Assembly: GCF_011752625.1 (NCBI RefSeq) | Contig: NZ_VWXD01000006.1 | Coordinates: 186,001-250,000, forward strand | Source: Candidatus Pantoea formicae | GTDB lineage: Bacteria > Pseudomonadota > Gammaproteobacteria > Enterobacterales > Enterobacteriaceae | DNA length: 64,000 nt | Direction: 5' to 3' | Shown here: in pieces, positions 48,572 through 57,840 of the stretch | Layout of the letters: the number at the start of each line of letters is the position of its first letter | How positions within the stretch are numbered: the first letter of the stretch is position 1 | Position numbers and translations under genes: made by a program | The notes under the pieces: generated by a model | Seen by the model: only the letters and a program-made list of their open reading frames with translations | Told to the model about the DNA's origin: nothing | Databases searched by the model: none

Positions 48572-48593
48572 AGGCCGACAACATTGTCGGCCT
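48572..48593 (-). terminator. Terminator of hflC
   Basis: The stem AGGCCGACAA/TTGTCGGCCT is followed on the minus strand by a run of eight T. It ends the hfq-hflX-hflK-hflC transcripts. Confidence 0.92.
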
Positions 48594-48610
48594 CAAGGTT
48601 ATATCAGTTA

Positions 48611-49615
48611 TTAACGCGTGGTGTTAGTAGGCGCCTTCATAAAGCGGAAGAAATCGCTATCCGGGCTTAATACCATCACATCCTGATTATCAGAGAAGCT
48701 GTTCTCATAGGCACGCAAGCTACGGATAAAGGCGTAAAAATCAGGATCCTGACTGAATGCATCGGCAAACAGCTTCGCTGCCTGAGCATCCCCTTCACCA
48801 CGAGAAATCAGCGCCTGACGCTGAGCTTCTGCCAGAGTACGCGTCACCTGGTAGTCTGCCTGCGCACGCAGTTTCTCTGCCTCTTCCTGACCTTGTGAAC
48901 GCTGACTACGCGCTACGGCTTCACGTTCAGCACGCATACGGTTGTAGATAGCATCTGACACTTCAGCTGGCAGGTTGATCTGCTTGATACGTACATCAAC
49001 CACCTGAATACCCAGAGCCGCCATACTGTTCGGATTCGGCGCTGGTTCGTTGCTGTTGGTTTCACGCTCAACACGGGCTGCCGCGCTGGCGATAGCATCA
49101 TCTGCTGCTGGCGTCGCGACTTCATCATCATTGCCCGCAGTACCGGTATTCAGGGCATCGCGCACGTCGGTAGTCAGACGGCCACGTGAGTCCGTGACGA
49201 TGTCCTTCACATCCAGACGACCCATTTCAGAACGCAGACGGTCGCTAAACTTACGCTTCAGCAGGACTTCTGCCTGAGAAACGTCGCCACCACCGGTTGC
49301 CAGGTAGTAACGGCTGAAATCACTGATACGCCATTTGATGTAGGAATCAACGATCAGATCTTTCTTCTCTTTGGTCACAAAGCGGTCAGCTTGGTTATCC
49401 ATGGTCTGAATGCGTGCATCCAGCGACTTCACGGTCTCAATAAATGGAATCTTGAAGTGCAAGCCCGGTTCGAATACTTGCGGTTTGTTCTCGCTGTCAC
49501 GCAGAACCTTACCGAAACGCAGCACGATGCCACGCTCACCTTCTTGCACCACAAACAGTGATGCGTACAGCGCCACCAGTACGACAATGATTACGGCGAT
49601 AATTGGCTTACGCAT
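48611..49615 (-). CDS. hflC: HflC, SPFH-domain modulator of FtsH
   Basis: A 334-residue prohibitin-like membrane protein. The N-terminal anchor is AVIIVVLVALYASLFVVQEG, followed by an SPFH/Band-7 domain (about 20-250) and a helical C-terminal region. With HflK it builds a large cage around the FtsH protease in the inner membrane and limits its attack on membrane proteins. It starts three bases after hflK. Confidence 0.97.
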   Translation of the reverse strand: MRKPIIAVIIVVLVALYASLFVVQEGERGIVLRFGKVLRDSENKPQVFEPGLHFKIPFIETVKSLDARIQTMDNQADRFVTKEKKDLIVDSYIKWRISDFSRYYLATGGGDVSQAEVLLKRKFSDRLRSEMGRLDVKDIVTDSRGRLTTDVRDALNTGTAGNDDEVATPAADDAIASAAARVERETNSNEPAPNPNSMAALGIQVVDVRIKQINLPAEVSDAIYNRMRAEREAVARSQRSQGQEEAEKLRAQADYQVTRTLAEAQRQALISRGEGDAQAAKLFADAFSQDPDFYAFIRSLRAYENSFSDNQDVMVLSPDSDFFRFMKAPTNTTR

Positions 49616-49618
49616 CGA

Positions 49619-50860
49619 TTACTCCCTCCCTGCGCGCTGGGTATCGTTGCGCAGCGCATTCGCGCGACGCTGGTCCATGATGCTACTTGGACTGTAAGAT
49701 GAAGTCTCATCGCTGCTGGCAGTGCTGCCTGACGAAGACGGCAACTTCATCAAATTGGTATTTTTCTGGCCGCCCTGGTTGCCAGAAACTTGGCCCCCAC
49801 GCATCAGTTGATCCAGTGGCAGAACCATCAGGCTGTTACCACGGTCGTTAACCAATACCTTGCGCGTATGACTGAGCACGCGTTCCATGCTTTCGATATA
49901 CAGACGCTCTTTGGTAATTTGCGGTGCGGCTTTGTATTCAGGCAGCAGTAACGCAAAGCGGGCCACTTCACCCTGAGCTTCCAATACCGTACGCTCTTTG
50001 TAAGCACGGGCTTCTTCAAGAATACGTTGAGCCTGACCGTTTGCACGCGGCTGTACTTCATTCGAGTAGGCTTCTGCTTCACGCACGTACTGCTCACGGT
50101 TCTCACGTGCGGCGATGGCATCGTCAAACGACGCTTTCACCTCTTCCGGTGGACGCGCCGCCTGGAAGTTCACGTCGAGCAGCGTGATACCCATGTTGTA
50201 AGGACGGATGGTTTCGTCAAGCTCACGCTGGGTTTCGCTACGCACCACGGTACGGCCTTCTGTCAGAATACGATCCATGGTGGAACGACCGATGACACCG
50301 CGCAGCGCGCTGTCAGTGGCCTGGCGCAGGCTGTCGTCAGCACTGGTGACCGCATACAGATAGCGTTCAGGATCGGTCACACGGTACTGCACGTTCATTT
50401 CAACGCGCACCACGTTTTCGTCTGAAGTCAGCATCACGCCAGAAGCAGCCAGCTCACGCACGGCTTCAACGTTGACGGCACGGACCTGATCGATAAAGGT
50501 CGGTTTCCAGTTCAGACCCGGCTCAACCAGATGGCTGAATTTGCCGAAGCGCGTCACCACGCCTCGTTCCGCTTCTTTGATGGTGTAGAAACCGCTGGCA
50601 GCCCAGATGACCACTGCGGCTACAGCAACGATGCCAACCAGTTTGCCACCGCTACCACCGCCGCGCTGGCCATTGTTGTCACTCTGTTTGCCACCGCCCA
50701 GTCCGCCGAGTTTTTTACTCAGCTTACGGAAGATATCATCCAGATCAGGAGGCCCCTGATCGCGCCCTCCCTTATTTCCCCCAGAGTTGCCGCCTTGATT
50801 ATTGCTGCTTCCCCACGGGTCGCGGTCCTGTCCGTTATTTCCGGGCTGATTCCACGCCAT
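49619..50860 (-). CDS. hflK: HflK, SPFH-domain modulator of FtsH
   Basis: A 413-residue partner of HflC. A Gly/Asn-rich cytoplasmic N-terminus (1-78) is followed by a membrane helix at about 79-98 (KLVGIVAVAAVVIWAASGFY), an SPFH domain (about 100-290), a coiled coil rich in Glu, Arg and Ala, and a Ser-rich C-terminus. The N-terminal low-complexity part is typical. It is separated from hflX by an ERIC element. Confidence 0.97.
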   Translation of the reverse strand: MAWNQPGNNGQDRDPWGSSNNQGGNSGGNKGGRDQGPPDLDDIFRKLSKKLGGLGGGKQSDNNGQRGGGSGGKLVGIVAVAAVVIWAASGFYTIKEAERGVVTRFGKFSHLVEPGLNWKPTFIDQVRAVNVEAVRELAASGVMLTSDENVVRVEMNVQYRVTDPERYLYAVTSADDSLRQATDSALRGVIGRSTMDRILTEGRTVVRSETQRELDETIRPYNMGITLLDVNFQAARPPEEVKASFDDAIAARENREQYVREAEAYSNEVQPRANGQAQRILEEARAYKERTVLEAQGEVARFALLLPEYKAAPQITKERLYIESMERVLSHTRKVLVNDRGNSLMVLPLDQLMRGGQVSGNQGGQKNTNLMKLPSSSGSTASSDETSSYSPSSIMDQRRANALRNDTQRAGRE

Positions 50861-50895
50861 GTCTCTACTCCATTTATTGTATTTACGTTTTTTAC

Positions 50896-51009
50896 CCTTC
50901 CTCTTTCGAATTGCAGCTGCGTTGGCTGTCTTCGTTCACTCCAGTCACTTACTGACGTAAGCTCCCGGAGATTCACTCAGTTGCCGCCTTGCTGAAATCC
51001 GAAATAGTC
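50896..51009. repeat. ERIC element, copy 3 (degenerate ends)
   Basis: About 114 bases. The core is well kept (CTCCAGTCACTTACTGACGT and TAAGCTCCCGGAGATTCACT); the outer ends have drifted. It lies in the 229-base gap between hflX and hflK, so it is transcribed within the superoperon. Confidence 0.88.
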
Positions 51010-51089
51010 GGTCAAAACCTGCTTATCTGCGGCTTACAGCAATTGTCACAACACTTTTCAATCAGTTGGGTAAAGGCGTTAGGGCAATA

Positions 51090-52370
51090 TCAAACAATAT
51101 AACTGGCTAAGGATGGCTCCTGCTTGCACAAACGACGCCAGTCAACGATAGGCATTCGCACGTGTAAACCGACAGAGCCATCATCTTCATTCCATTCTTT
51201 TTCAATCGCCTGCAACTGATAGAAGCGGCTGCGCAAACGGCCCGCTTCCGGCGGCAGACGTAAATCGTACTGCGCAATTTCACCGGCTAAACGCTCAGAA
51301 AGCGCCTGCCAAAGTAAAGGTAGACCTTCTCCACTCTGAGCGGAAAGCCACACGCGAGTGGGTTTATTCTCTTCATCACGATCAATACGCGGCACAAAGC
51401 CATCCAGCATATCGATCTTATTCATTACCAACAGCGTCGGTATCTCATCGGATTCGATTTCTGCCAGCACTTCATTTACGGCTTCAATATTGTCGTTAAC
51501 GCGTAAATCGGCAGCATCGATCACATGCAGTAATAACGTCGCCTGACGCGTTTCCTGCAGAGTAGCTTTAAAGGCCGCCACTAAGTCATGTGGCAAGTGG
51601 CGGATAAAACCAACGGTATCCGCTAATACCACTTCACCCACGTCTGCAACGTTCAGGCGACGCAAAGTCGGATCAAGTGTGGCAAACAGCTGATCCGCCG
51701 CATACACATTGGCAGATGTCACCGCATTGAACAGGGTGGATTTTCCGGCGTTGGTGTAACCCACCAGTGAAACGGTTGGCACATCGGCTTTGGCGCGGGC
51801 TTGTCGGCCCTGTTCACGCTGTTTCTCTACACGCTCAAGGCGGGAAAGGATAAGGCTGATGCGGTTACGCAACAAACGACGGTCCGTTTCCAACTGCGTT
51901 TCACCCGGTCCACGCAGACCGATACCGCCTTTTTGGCGTTCGAGGTGCGTCCATCCACGCACTAATCGGGTTGCCATATGGCGTAACTGTGCCAGCTCGA
52001 CCTGTAATTTACCCTCATGGGTACGGGCGCGCTGGGCAAAAATATCGAGAATTAAGCCAGTGCGGTCGACAACGCGACATTCACACACTCGCTCGAGATT
52101 ACGTTCTTGGGCAGGCGATAAGGCATGATCGAATAACACGACCGATGCTCCACTCGCTTTCACCGCATCGGCAATTTCAACTGCCTTTCCTTCACCGACA
52201 AAATATTTGGGATGTGGCGCTTTACGGCTGCCAGTGATCACTTGCAGCGCTTCGACGCCCGCAGAAGAGACAAGAGTTTCAAACTCCTGCAAATCTTCCA
52301 GCTCTTTGTCTTGGGAGAACCAGATGTGTACCAGTACGGCCTGCTCACCGGCATCATAACGGTCAAACAA
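51090..52370 (-). CDS. hflX: HflX, ribosome-associated GTPase
   Basis: A 426-residue GTPase. An N-terminal nucleotide-binding domain (about 1-160) is followed by the conserved helix GGIGLRGPGETQLETDRRLL and the G domain (about 195-365) with GYTNAGKST, DTVGFIRHLP and NKID. HflX splits stalled or heat-damaged 70S ribosomes. It is preceded by hfq with an 80-base gap, as in E. coli. Confidence 0.97.
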   Translation of the reverse strand: MFDRYDAGEQAVLVHIWFSQDKELEDLQEFETLVSSAGVEALQVITGSRKAPHPKYFVGEGKAVEIADAVKASGASVVLFDHALSPAQERNLERVCECRVVDRTGLILDIFAQRARTHEGKLQVELAQLRHMATRLVRGWTHLERQKGGIGLRGPGETQLETDRRLLRNRISLILSRLERVEKQREQGRQARAKADVPTVSLVGYTNAGKSTLFNAVTSANVYAADQLFATLDPTLRRLNVADVGEVVLADTVGFIRHLPHDLVAAFKATLQETRQATLLLHVIDAADLRVNDNIEAVNEVLAEIESDEIPTLLVMNKIDMLDGFVPRIDRDEENKPTRVWLSAQSGEGLPLLWQALSERLAGEIAQYDLRLPPEAGRLRSRFYQLQAIEKEWNEDDGSVGLHVRMPIVDWRRLCKQEPSLASYIV

Positions 52371-52450
52371 GCTATAACCTCGCTAAAATAAAATAACCAG
52401 GACGGGAAAACGTTTTCGCTCCCCAGCCCTGGCTTTACGGCATCGCAAAA

Positions 52451-52768
52451 TTATTCTGCGTTATCGCCGTCTTGTTGTGGCTGCGACTGAGCGCCCTGGT
52501 TGCTTCCGCCATGATGGTAATTGCTGCTACCACCGCTACCGCCCGGGTTGTTGCTATGGTGCGAAACCGGACGCGAAGGAACCACTGTAGAGATGGCGTG
52601 CTTGTACACCATCTGGCTAACCGTGTTTTTCAACAGAATGACGAACTGATCAAAGGATTCAATTTGTCCTTGCAGCTTAATACCATTCACCAAATAGATC
52701 GAAACCGGTACACGTTCACGACGCAATGCGTTCAAAAACGGGTCTTGTAATGATTGCCCCTTAGCCAT
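52451..52768 (-). CDS. hfq: Hfq, RNA chaperone
   Basis: A 105-residue Sm-like protein. Sm1 and Sm2 occupy residues 7-66 (VPVSIYLVNGIKLQGQIESF; VYKHAISTVVPSR), followed by a disordered tail rich in Gly, Ser, His and Gln. Its hexamer brings small RNAs and mRNAs together. The tail is the only part that differs noticeably from E. coli. Confidence 0.98.
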   Translation of the reverse strand: MAKGQSLQDPFLNALRRERVPVSIYLVNGIKLQGQIESFDQFVILLKNTVSQMVYKHAISTVVPSRPVSHHSNNPGGSGGSSNYHHGGSNQGAQSQPQQDGDNAE

Positions 52769-52869
52769 TCTATCTTTTCCTTATATGCTTGTTGTTTGTT
52801 ACTTTAAGAACCGTGGTTCAGAAAAACTGCGTAAAAATTTGCGCACGATAACGGACCAATTGTACACAA

Positions 52870-53820
52870 TCATCCCTGCTTCGCACTAACTACCTGAAGC
52901 ACCGCATTACGCGCTAATTCTGGCTCGTCACTGTCTAACCAGTGGACTTCAGGCCAGCCACGTAACCAGGTCATCTGGCGTTTAGCGAGCTGCCGGGTGG
53001 CGCAAATTCCCCGATAAACCATTTCGTCGTAATCGATTTCACCAGAAAGATAAGACCACATCTGGCGATAACCTACACAACGAATGGAAGGCATGTCCGT
53101 ATGCAAATCACCTCGTGCAAACAGTTCACGAGCCTCCGCTTCAAATCCTGACGCTAGCATCTGGTCGTAACGCAACGCAATGCGTTGATGTATCAGTTCA
53201 CGACTCGCCGGAGCGATAGCAAATTGGTACACGTCGTAGGGTAACGCTTCGCCGGATGTTTTTGTCAGTTCCGTTAAAGTTTTACCCGAAATAAAAAAAA
53301 CTTCCAGTGCTCGCGAAAGTCTCTGCGGATCATTCGGATGAATACGACTACCCGCGACCGGATCGATTTCACACAGTTGGCGGTGCAGGGCTTCCCACCC
53401 CTTCTCCGCCGCCATTTGCTCAATCTTCTGGCGCACGTCGGGATCGGCCGAGGGCAACGGCGACAATCCTTCAAGCAACGCCTTGAAGTAGAGCATGGTT
53501 CCACCAACAAGCAGCGGAATCTTACCCTTTTGGGTAATCTCCGCCATTTCTGCCAAGGCATCGCGACGAAACTCTGCAGCGGAATACGCTTCCGCTGGGT
53601 CACGAATGTCCAGCAAACGATGGGGCGCCAGTGCTAACTCTTCTGCCGACGGTTTCGCCGTGCCAATATCCATCCCGCGATAGATTAAGGCAGAGTCAAC
53701 GCTGATTAGTTCAACCGGAAGTTGCTGACGCAACGAGATGGCTAACGCCGTCTTTCCGGAAGCAGTAGGCCCCATCAAAAAAATTGCCTTTGGCCGGCCA
53801 GCCTGGTTTAGTTCACTCAT
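52870..53820 (-). CDS. miaA: MiaA, tRNA dimethylallyltransferase
   Basis: A 316-residue enzyme that transfers a dimethylallyl group to the N6 of A37 in tRNAs reading codons that start with U. Motifs are the phosphate loop GPTASGKTAL, SVDSALIYRGMDIGTAKPS, and RCVGYRQMWSYL with the tRNA-binding region. Its start overlaps the mutL stop by eight bases, so the two are coupled. Promoters for hfq lie within this gene in E. coli. Confidence 0.97.
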   Translation of the reverse strand: MSELNQAGRPKAIFLMGPTASGKTALAISLRQQLPVELISVDSALIYRGMDIGTAKPSAEELALAPHRLLDIRDPAEAYSAAEFRRDALAEMAEITQKGKIPLLVGGTMLYFKALLEGLSPLPSADPDVRQKIEQMAAEKGWEALHRQLCEIDPVAGSRIHPNDPQRLSRALEVFFISGKTLTELTKTSGEALPYDVYQFAIAPASRELIHQRIALRYDQMLASGFEAEARELFARGDLHTDMPSIRCVGYRQMWSYLSGEIDYDEMVYRGICATRQLAKRQMTWLRGWPEVHWLDSDEPELARNAVLQVVSAKQG

Positions 53821-55672
53821 GCTTCAACGCGTTAATCGCGCTCTCAATCTCAATGGTCTGTAACAGACCTGAAGGCGGCGACTTCAGCAGTTGCGGACAA
53901 AGCCGTTCCAGCTCTGCCAGCAGTGCAATCGCCTGCGAGTGATTCCAGTTCGCTGTTTCTGCTTCATCACGTCTTGCCAGCCATTGGGCCAGCGAGGATG
54001 CAGAAACCTCTTGCTGCCGGGCGAGATAGCCTAACAGGTCTGGAATCAAGATTTGTAAATTTTGTGTTCGTAACGGTAAAGGGACAGCGCGTAGGGTCAC
54101 ATGCTGACCTTCTCTTTGTAAATCAATGCCCATCAAGCCCAACAGCGCGGCTTGCGACTCAATAATATTCAACTCTTCTTTGGCAATTTTCAGCCGTACG
54201 GGGATCAACAATGGCTGAGGCTTTAGCCCCTCTTCTCCCGGTTGTAACTGGGCCTGTTTTAGCCAGCGCGCAGCAACACTCAGTGAAAGAAGCTGCAACT
54301 GAGTGCCACGCTCCAACAACGCATAGCGTTCGTGCATCACGCTTAATACGCGACCAAAGCTCTGTGCATGCGCAGCCAGTGGCGCTTCTCGTGCGTCCGC
54401 TTGCCGGGCAGCAGGCTTCGAGGGGGAGATAACATCCCGTGGCGTTTCCACCACAGATGTTTTCATCAACTGCTGATAAGCAGTCCCTTCACGTGCGCGA
54501 TAAACCGGCTCTTTGCTCTGCCAACCTGCTTGCGCGCCGCTTGTAGATGTTCCGGCGTTGTGACGAGGTGTGTTGGCGGGCTGTGCGAAGTGATTAGCCC
54601 CCGCAGCCTGGCGATTTTCCGGCTGCCACTGTGGGATCGGTTCTTCCGCATGCGCGATCGGTAACGCCGCCGCACGACTGGCCTGCAGTGCGCTCATCAC
54701 GCCCTGCCAGATAAAGTCATGTACCAGCCGCGACTGGTGAAAGCGCACTTCATGCTTGGCGGGGTGTACATTCACATCCACCTGATGAGGATCAATTTCC
54801 AGATAAAGCACATAAGCCGGTTGTTGGTCGTCACCAAGTTGCGTCTGATAGGCTTGGCGGATGGCGTGGTTGATCAGCTTGTCACGCATCATACGGCCAT
54901 TCACATAGCAGTACTGTAGGTCGGTAACCTGACGCGAACCCGCCGGATCGGCCACCCAGCCGCGTAATGCCAGATCGTCATGCTGCCAGTCAATGCGCAG
55001 CGCATGCTGCATAAATGTGGTGCCACAGATGGCGCCTAACCGACGCTCTCGCTGCGCATCCTGATCCACCGCGCGATACTGTCGCATCAGCTTGCCGTTG
55101 TGCGTCAGTGATATCGCCACGTCAAAACGTGCCAGCGCGATACGGCGAATCACCTCATCAATGTGCGTAAATTCGGTTTTTTCGGTACGCATAAACTTGC
55201 GCCGCGCCGGGGTGTTGTAGAACAGATCGAGCACTTCAAGCGATGTGCCTACCGGATGGGCCGCAGGTTTCACCGTGACATCCATATCACGCCCTTCCGC
55301 ATAGGCTTGCCAGGCTTCGTTTTGTTCCGCAGTACGTGAGGTGAGCGTCAGACGCGAAACCGAGCTGATACTGGCAAGTGCTTCGCCGCGGAAACCGAGG
55401 CTGACAATCGCCTCCAGATCATCAAGCGAGGAAATTTTGCTGGTGGCATGACGCGCCAGCGCCATCGCCAACTCCGCTTTGGCAATACCGCAGCCGTTAT
55501 CACGGATGCGAATAAGCTTGGCGCCGCCTTTTTCGATATCAACATCAATACGGGTTGCCCCCGCATCAAGACTGTTTTCCACCAGCTCTTTAACGACCGA
55601 TGCCGGTCGCTCAACCACTTCGCCTGCGGCAATCTGGTTCGCCAGCTGCGGAGGTAAAATCTGTATTGGCAT
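53813..55672 (-). CDS. mutL: MutL, DNA mismatch repair protein
   Basis: A 619-residue GHKL ATPase. The N-terminal ATPase domain (1-335) has ELVENSLDAGAT, DNGCGI and GFRGEALASISSV; a Pro/Ala/Gln-rich linker (about 336-430) is followed by the C-terminal dimerisation domain. No endonuclease DQHAxxER motif is present, as in other enterobacteria that rely on MutH. The ATG at 55672, after AAGGA, gives the standard MPIQILPPQL start; the frame continues to 55714 without support. Confidence 0.97.
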   Translation of the reverse strand: MPIQILPPQLANQIAAGEVVERPASVVKELVENSLDAGATRIDVDIEKGGAKLIRIRDNGCGIAKAELAMALARHATSKISSLDDLEAIVSLGFRGEALASISSVSRLTLTSRTAEQNEAWQAYAEGRDMDVTVKPAAHPVGTSLEVLDLFYNTPARRKFMRTEKTEFTHIDEVIRRIALARFDVAISLTHNGKLMRQYRAVDQDAQRERRLGAICGTTFMQHALRIDWQHDDLALRGWVADPAGSRQVTDLQYCYVNGRMMRDKLINHAIRQAYQTQLGDDQQPAYVLYLEIDPHQVDVNVHPAKHEVRFHQSRLVHDFIWQGVMSALQASRAAALPIAHAEEPIPQWQPENRQAAGANHFAQPANTPRHNAGTSTSGAQAGWQSKEPVYRAREGTAYQQLMKTSVVETPRDVISPSKPAARQADAREAPLAAHAQSFGRVLSVMHERYALLERGTQLQLLSLSVAARWLKQAQLQPGEEGLKPQPLLIPVRLKIAKEELNIIESQAALLGLMGIDLQREGQHVTLRAVPLPLRTQNLQILIPDLLGYLARQQEVSASSLAQWLARRDEAETANWNHSQAIALLAELERLCPQLLKSPPSGLLQTIEIESAINALKHE

Positions 55673-55714
55673 GGTGGTGTTCCTTGTAGCGGGCTGGCTC
55701 CTTAGAGCCAGCAA

Positions 55715-57364
55715 TCAGGATTGCGGAATCTTTAAATTTTGCCCCAGCATGACATTGCTCGACTTCATATTATTCGCCTGCATGATGGCTTTGGGACTGA
55801 CGCCATAATGCGCCGCAATCCCGGTGAGCGAATCCCCTCTCACCACTTTATGCCGCGTTGGACGACTGGCCGTAGTGGCGATGACGCCCGACTTTGCGGG
55901 CACCTTCAGGCGTTGCCCCACCCATACCACATCGCGCTTCAGATTGTTGAGATCGCGCAAGGTGTCCATGCTGACGCCATATTTGGCGGCAATGCCGGAG
56001 AGTGTCTCACCGCTCGTCACTGTGTGGCGTTGAGTGGCGCCGGTATATTGCACAGTGCCCGTCGCCGGGTTGCTGGCTACGCTAACCGCTGGTGCGCTGT
56101 CCAGCGGCCGGTTTTCCTCCTTTGGGATGGATTGCAGCGGATGCGCGAGGAAATAGTTACGCAGTCCTTTATAAATCGACTGAGCAATCTTCTCCTGATA
56201 CGCGCTACTGCCAAGCAGCCGCTCCTCCGCCGCGTTACTGATAAAGCCAGTCTCAACCAGTAAAGAAGGGATATCCGGGGAACGCAACACGCCAAGGCTG
56301 GCATGTTCCGGTAAACGTTTGTGCAACGGTGTGACACCACGCAGTTGCTGCAACACTTTTACCGCTACGTCATAACCTACGCGCTGAGAGTGGCCGAACT
56401 GCAAATCCAGCACCGCCTGGCTTAGGTAGGGATCGGCCTGGCTGTTCGCCAGTAAATCGCCGGCACCACCCAGCAGTTCAGACTGCTTCTCTTTCTGCTC
56501 CAGCCAGTTAGCCATTTCGTTGTTCGCGCGACGGTTTGACAGCACCCAGACCGATGCACCGGTCGCTGAATGGTTTGGTGCGGCATCGGCGTGAATGGAA
56601 ACCAGCAGGTTGGCATTCTCTTTACGCGCCACCTCTGAACGGCCCATCACCGAAATGAAGTAGTCGCCGTTACGCGTCAAGACTGGCTTGAACATCGGGT
56701 CCTGATCCATCAATGCCTTAAGTTTACGCGCAATGGCAATGGTGACGTTTTTCTCATGCAATCCATGCTGACCCGAGGCACCCGGGTCCTGGCCGCCGTG
56801 GCCGGCGTCGATCGCGACAATCACCGCTTCGTTACGCGATACCGCACCGCCAGGGCGCACCGTAGTATTGGTGTTAGAAACCGTGGTGACGGGATTGGCA
56901 TTGAACGGATTCGCGGCACTTTCACTCTGACGTACCGCCGTCACGGGAGCGGCAGCCGAGCTACGACGTGCCGGCTGCGTGCCGTTGATAGTGAACACAA
57001 CGCGGTACTGATTACCCTCGCGCTGTGTGGTCGCACGTGTCTTTGCCGCCTGCGTTAGCTCAAACACCAAACGAATGCTTTGTTTATCTTTTGGCTGGCT
57101 ATTGCGAATGCGCTGAACAATGTTTTCACCGCTGAAATTGAGCGGTAAGCCTTTAATCGCACCGCTCTGGCGAATATCCAGCACTACGCGGTTCGGGTTG
57201 TGTAGCGGAAAAAAACCATACACAGGTTGGCCGTTAAAGCTCAGTGTGACCGTCGCCTGGCTGTCACCGTTCTCGACTTTAATATCTGACAACGTGGCTG
57301 CTAGCGTCGAGGCAGAAAAGAGACAGAGCGCCGCCAGCAAAATCCCTTTCATCCGTGAAATCAT
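55715..57364 (-). CDS. amiB: AmiB, N-acetylmuramoyl-L-alanine amidase with two LysM domains
   Basis: A 549-residue periplasmic amidase. A signal peptide ends STLA, followed by an AMIN domain (about 25-120), a variable linker, and an Amidase_3 zinc domain (about 180-405) with AIDAGHGGQDPGASG and LVSIHADAA. Two LysM repeats lie at about 450-493 and 504-548. It cuts peptide stems from murein at the septum under control of EnvC. E. coli AmiB is about 100 residues shorter because it has no LysM repeats. The start overlaps the tsaE stop (ATGA). Confidence 0.96.
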   Translation of the reverse strand: MISRMKGILLAALCLFSASTLAATLSDIKVENGDSQATVTLSFNGQPVYGFFPLHNPNRVVLDIRQSGAIKGLPLNFSGENIVQRIRNSQPKDKQSIRLVFELTQAAKTRATTQREGNQYRVVFTINGTQPARRSSAAAPVTAVRQSESAANPFNANPVTTVSNTNTTVRPGGAVSRNEAVIVAIDAGHGGQDPGASGQHGLHEKNVTIAIARKLKALMDQDPMFKPVLTRNGDYFISVMGRSEVARKENANLLVSIHADAAPNHSATGASVWVLSNRRANNEMANWLEQKEKQSELLGGAGDLLANSQADPYLSQAVLDLQFGHSQRVGYDVAVKVLQQLRGVTPLHKRLPEHASLGVLRSPDIPSLLVETGFISNAAEERLLGSSAYQEKIAQSIYKGLRNYFLAHPLQSIPKEENRPLDSAPAVSVASNPATGTVQYTGATQRHTVTSGETLSGIAAKYGVSMDTLRDLNNLKRDVVWVGQRLKVPAKSGVIATTASRPTRHKVVRGDSLTGIAAHYGVSPKAIMQANNMKSSNVMLGQNLKIPQS

Positions 57365-57837
57365 GCCTGCTCCCTGCCTTGCTGAAACTGCTGCAACAAG
57401 GTTTCACCTACTGCAGAAACGGCATTGATTTCTGCTTCACGTGCAGAATCCACATAGCGCAACGTCAGCGCCAGATCGGGCTCCGGCAGCACGCCACTCC
57501 CCTGCTGCGGCCACTCCACTAAGCAAAGGGCATCACCGCTGAAATAGTCGCGAATCCCCATGAACTCCAGCTCTTCGGGGTCGGCGAGGCGATAAAGATC
57601 GAAGTGATACAGCGTGCGTGAACCAATCTCGTACGGTTCGACCAGCGTATAGGTGGGGCTTTTGACATTGCCCTGATGGCCCAGCGCCTGCAAAAAGCCG
57701 CGACTAAAGGTGGTTTTACCGGCACCAAGATCGCCATAAAGATAGATCACCACCGCGCTGCTGCATACGCGCGCCAGTTGCGCACCCAGATTCAGGGTTG
57801 CTGCCTCATCGGGCAAAGGGAGAACACAGGTCTTCAT
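57361..57837 (-). CDS. tsaE: TsaE, tRNA t6A biosynthesis ATPase
   Basis: A 158-residue P-loop ATPase with GDLGAGKTTFSRGFLQALGH, then VKSPTYTLVEPY and the HFDLYRL motif. It works with TsaB and TsaD in threonylcarbamoyladenosine formation at A37 of tRNAs that decode ANN codons. It lies between nnr (three-base gap) and amiB (overlap). Confidence 0.97.
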   Translation of the reverse strand: MKTCVLPLPDEAATLNLGAQLARVCSSAVVIYLYGDLGAGKTTFSRGFLQALGHQGNVKSPTYTLVEPYEIGSRTLYHFDLYRLADPEELEFMGIRDYFSGDALCLVEWPQQGSGVLPEPDLALTLRYVDSAREAEINAVSAVGETLLQQFQQGREQA

Positions 57838-57840
57838 GCT

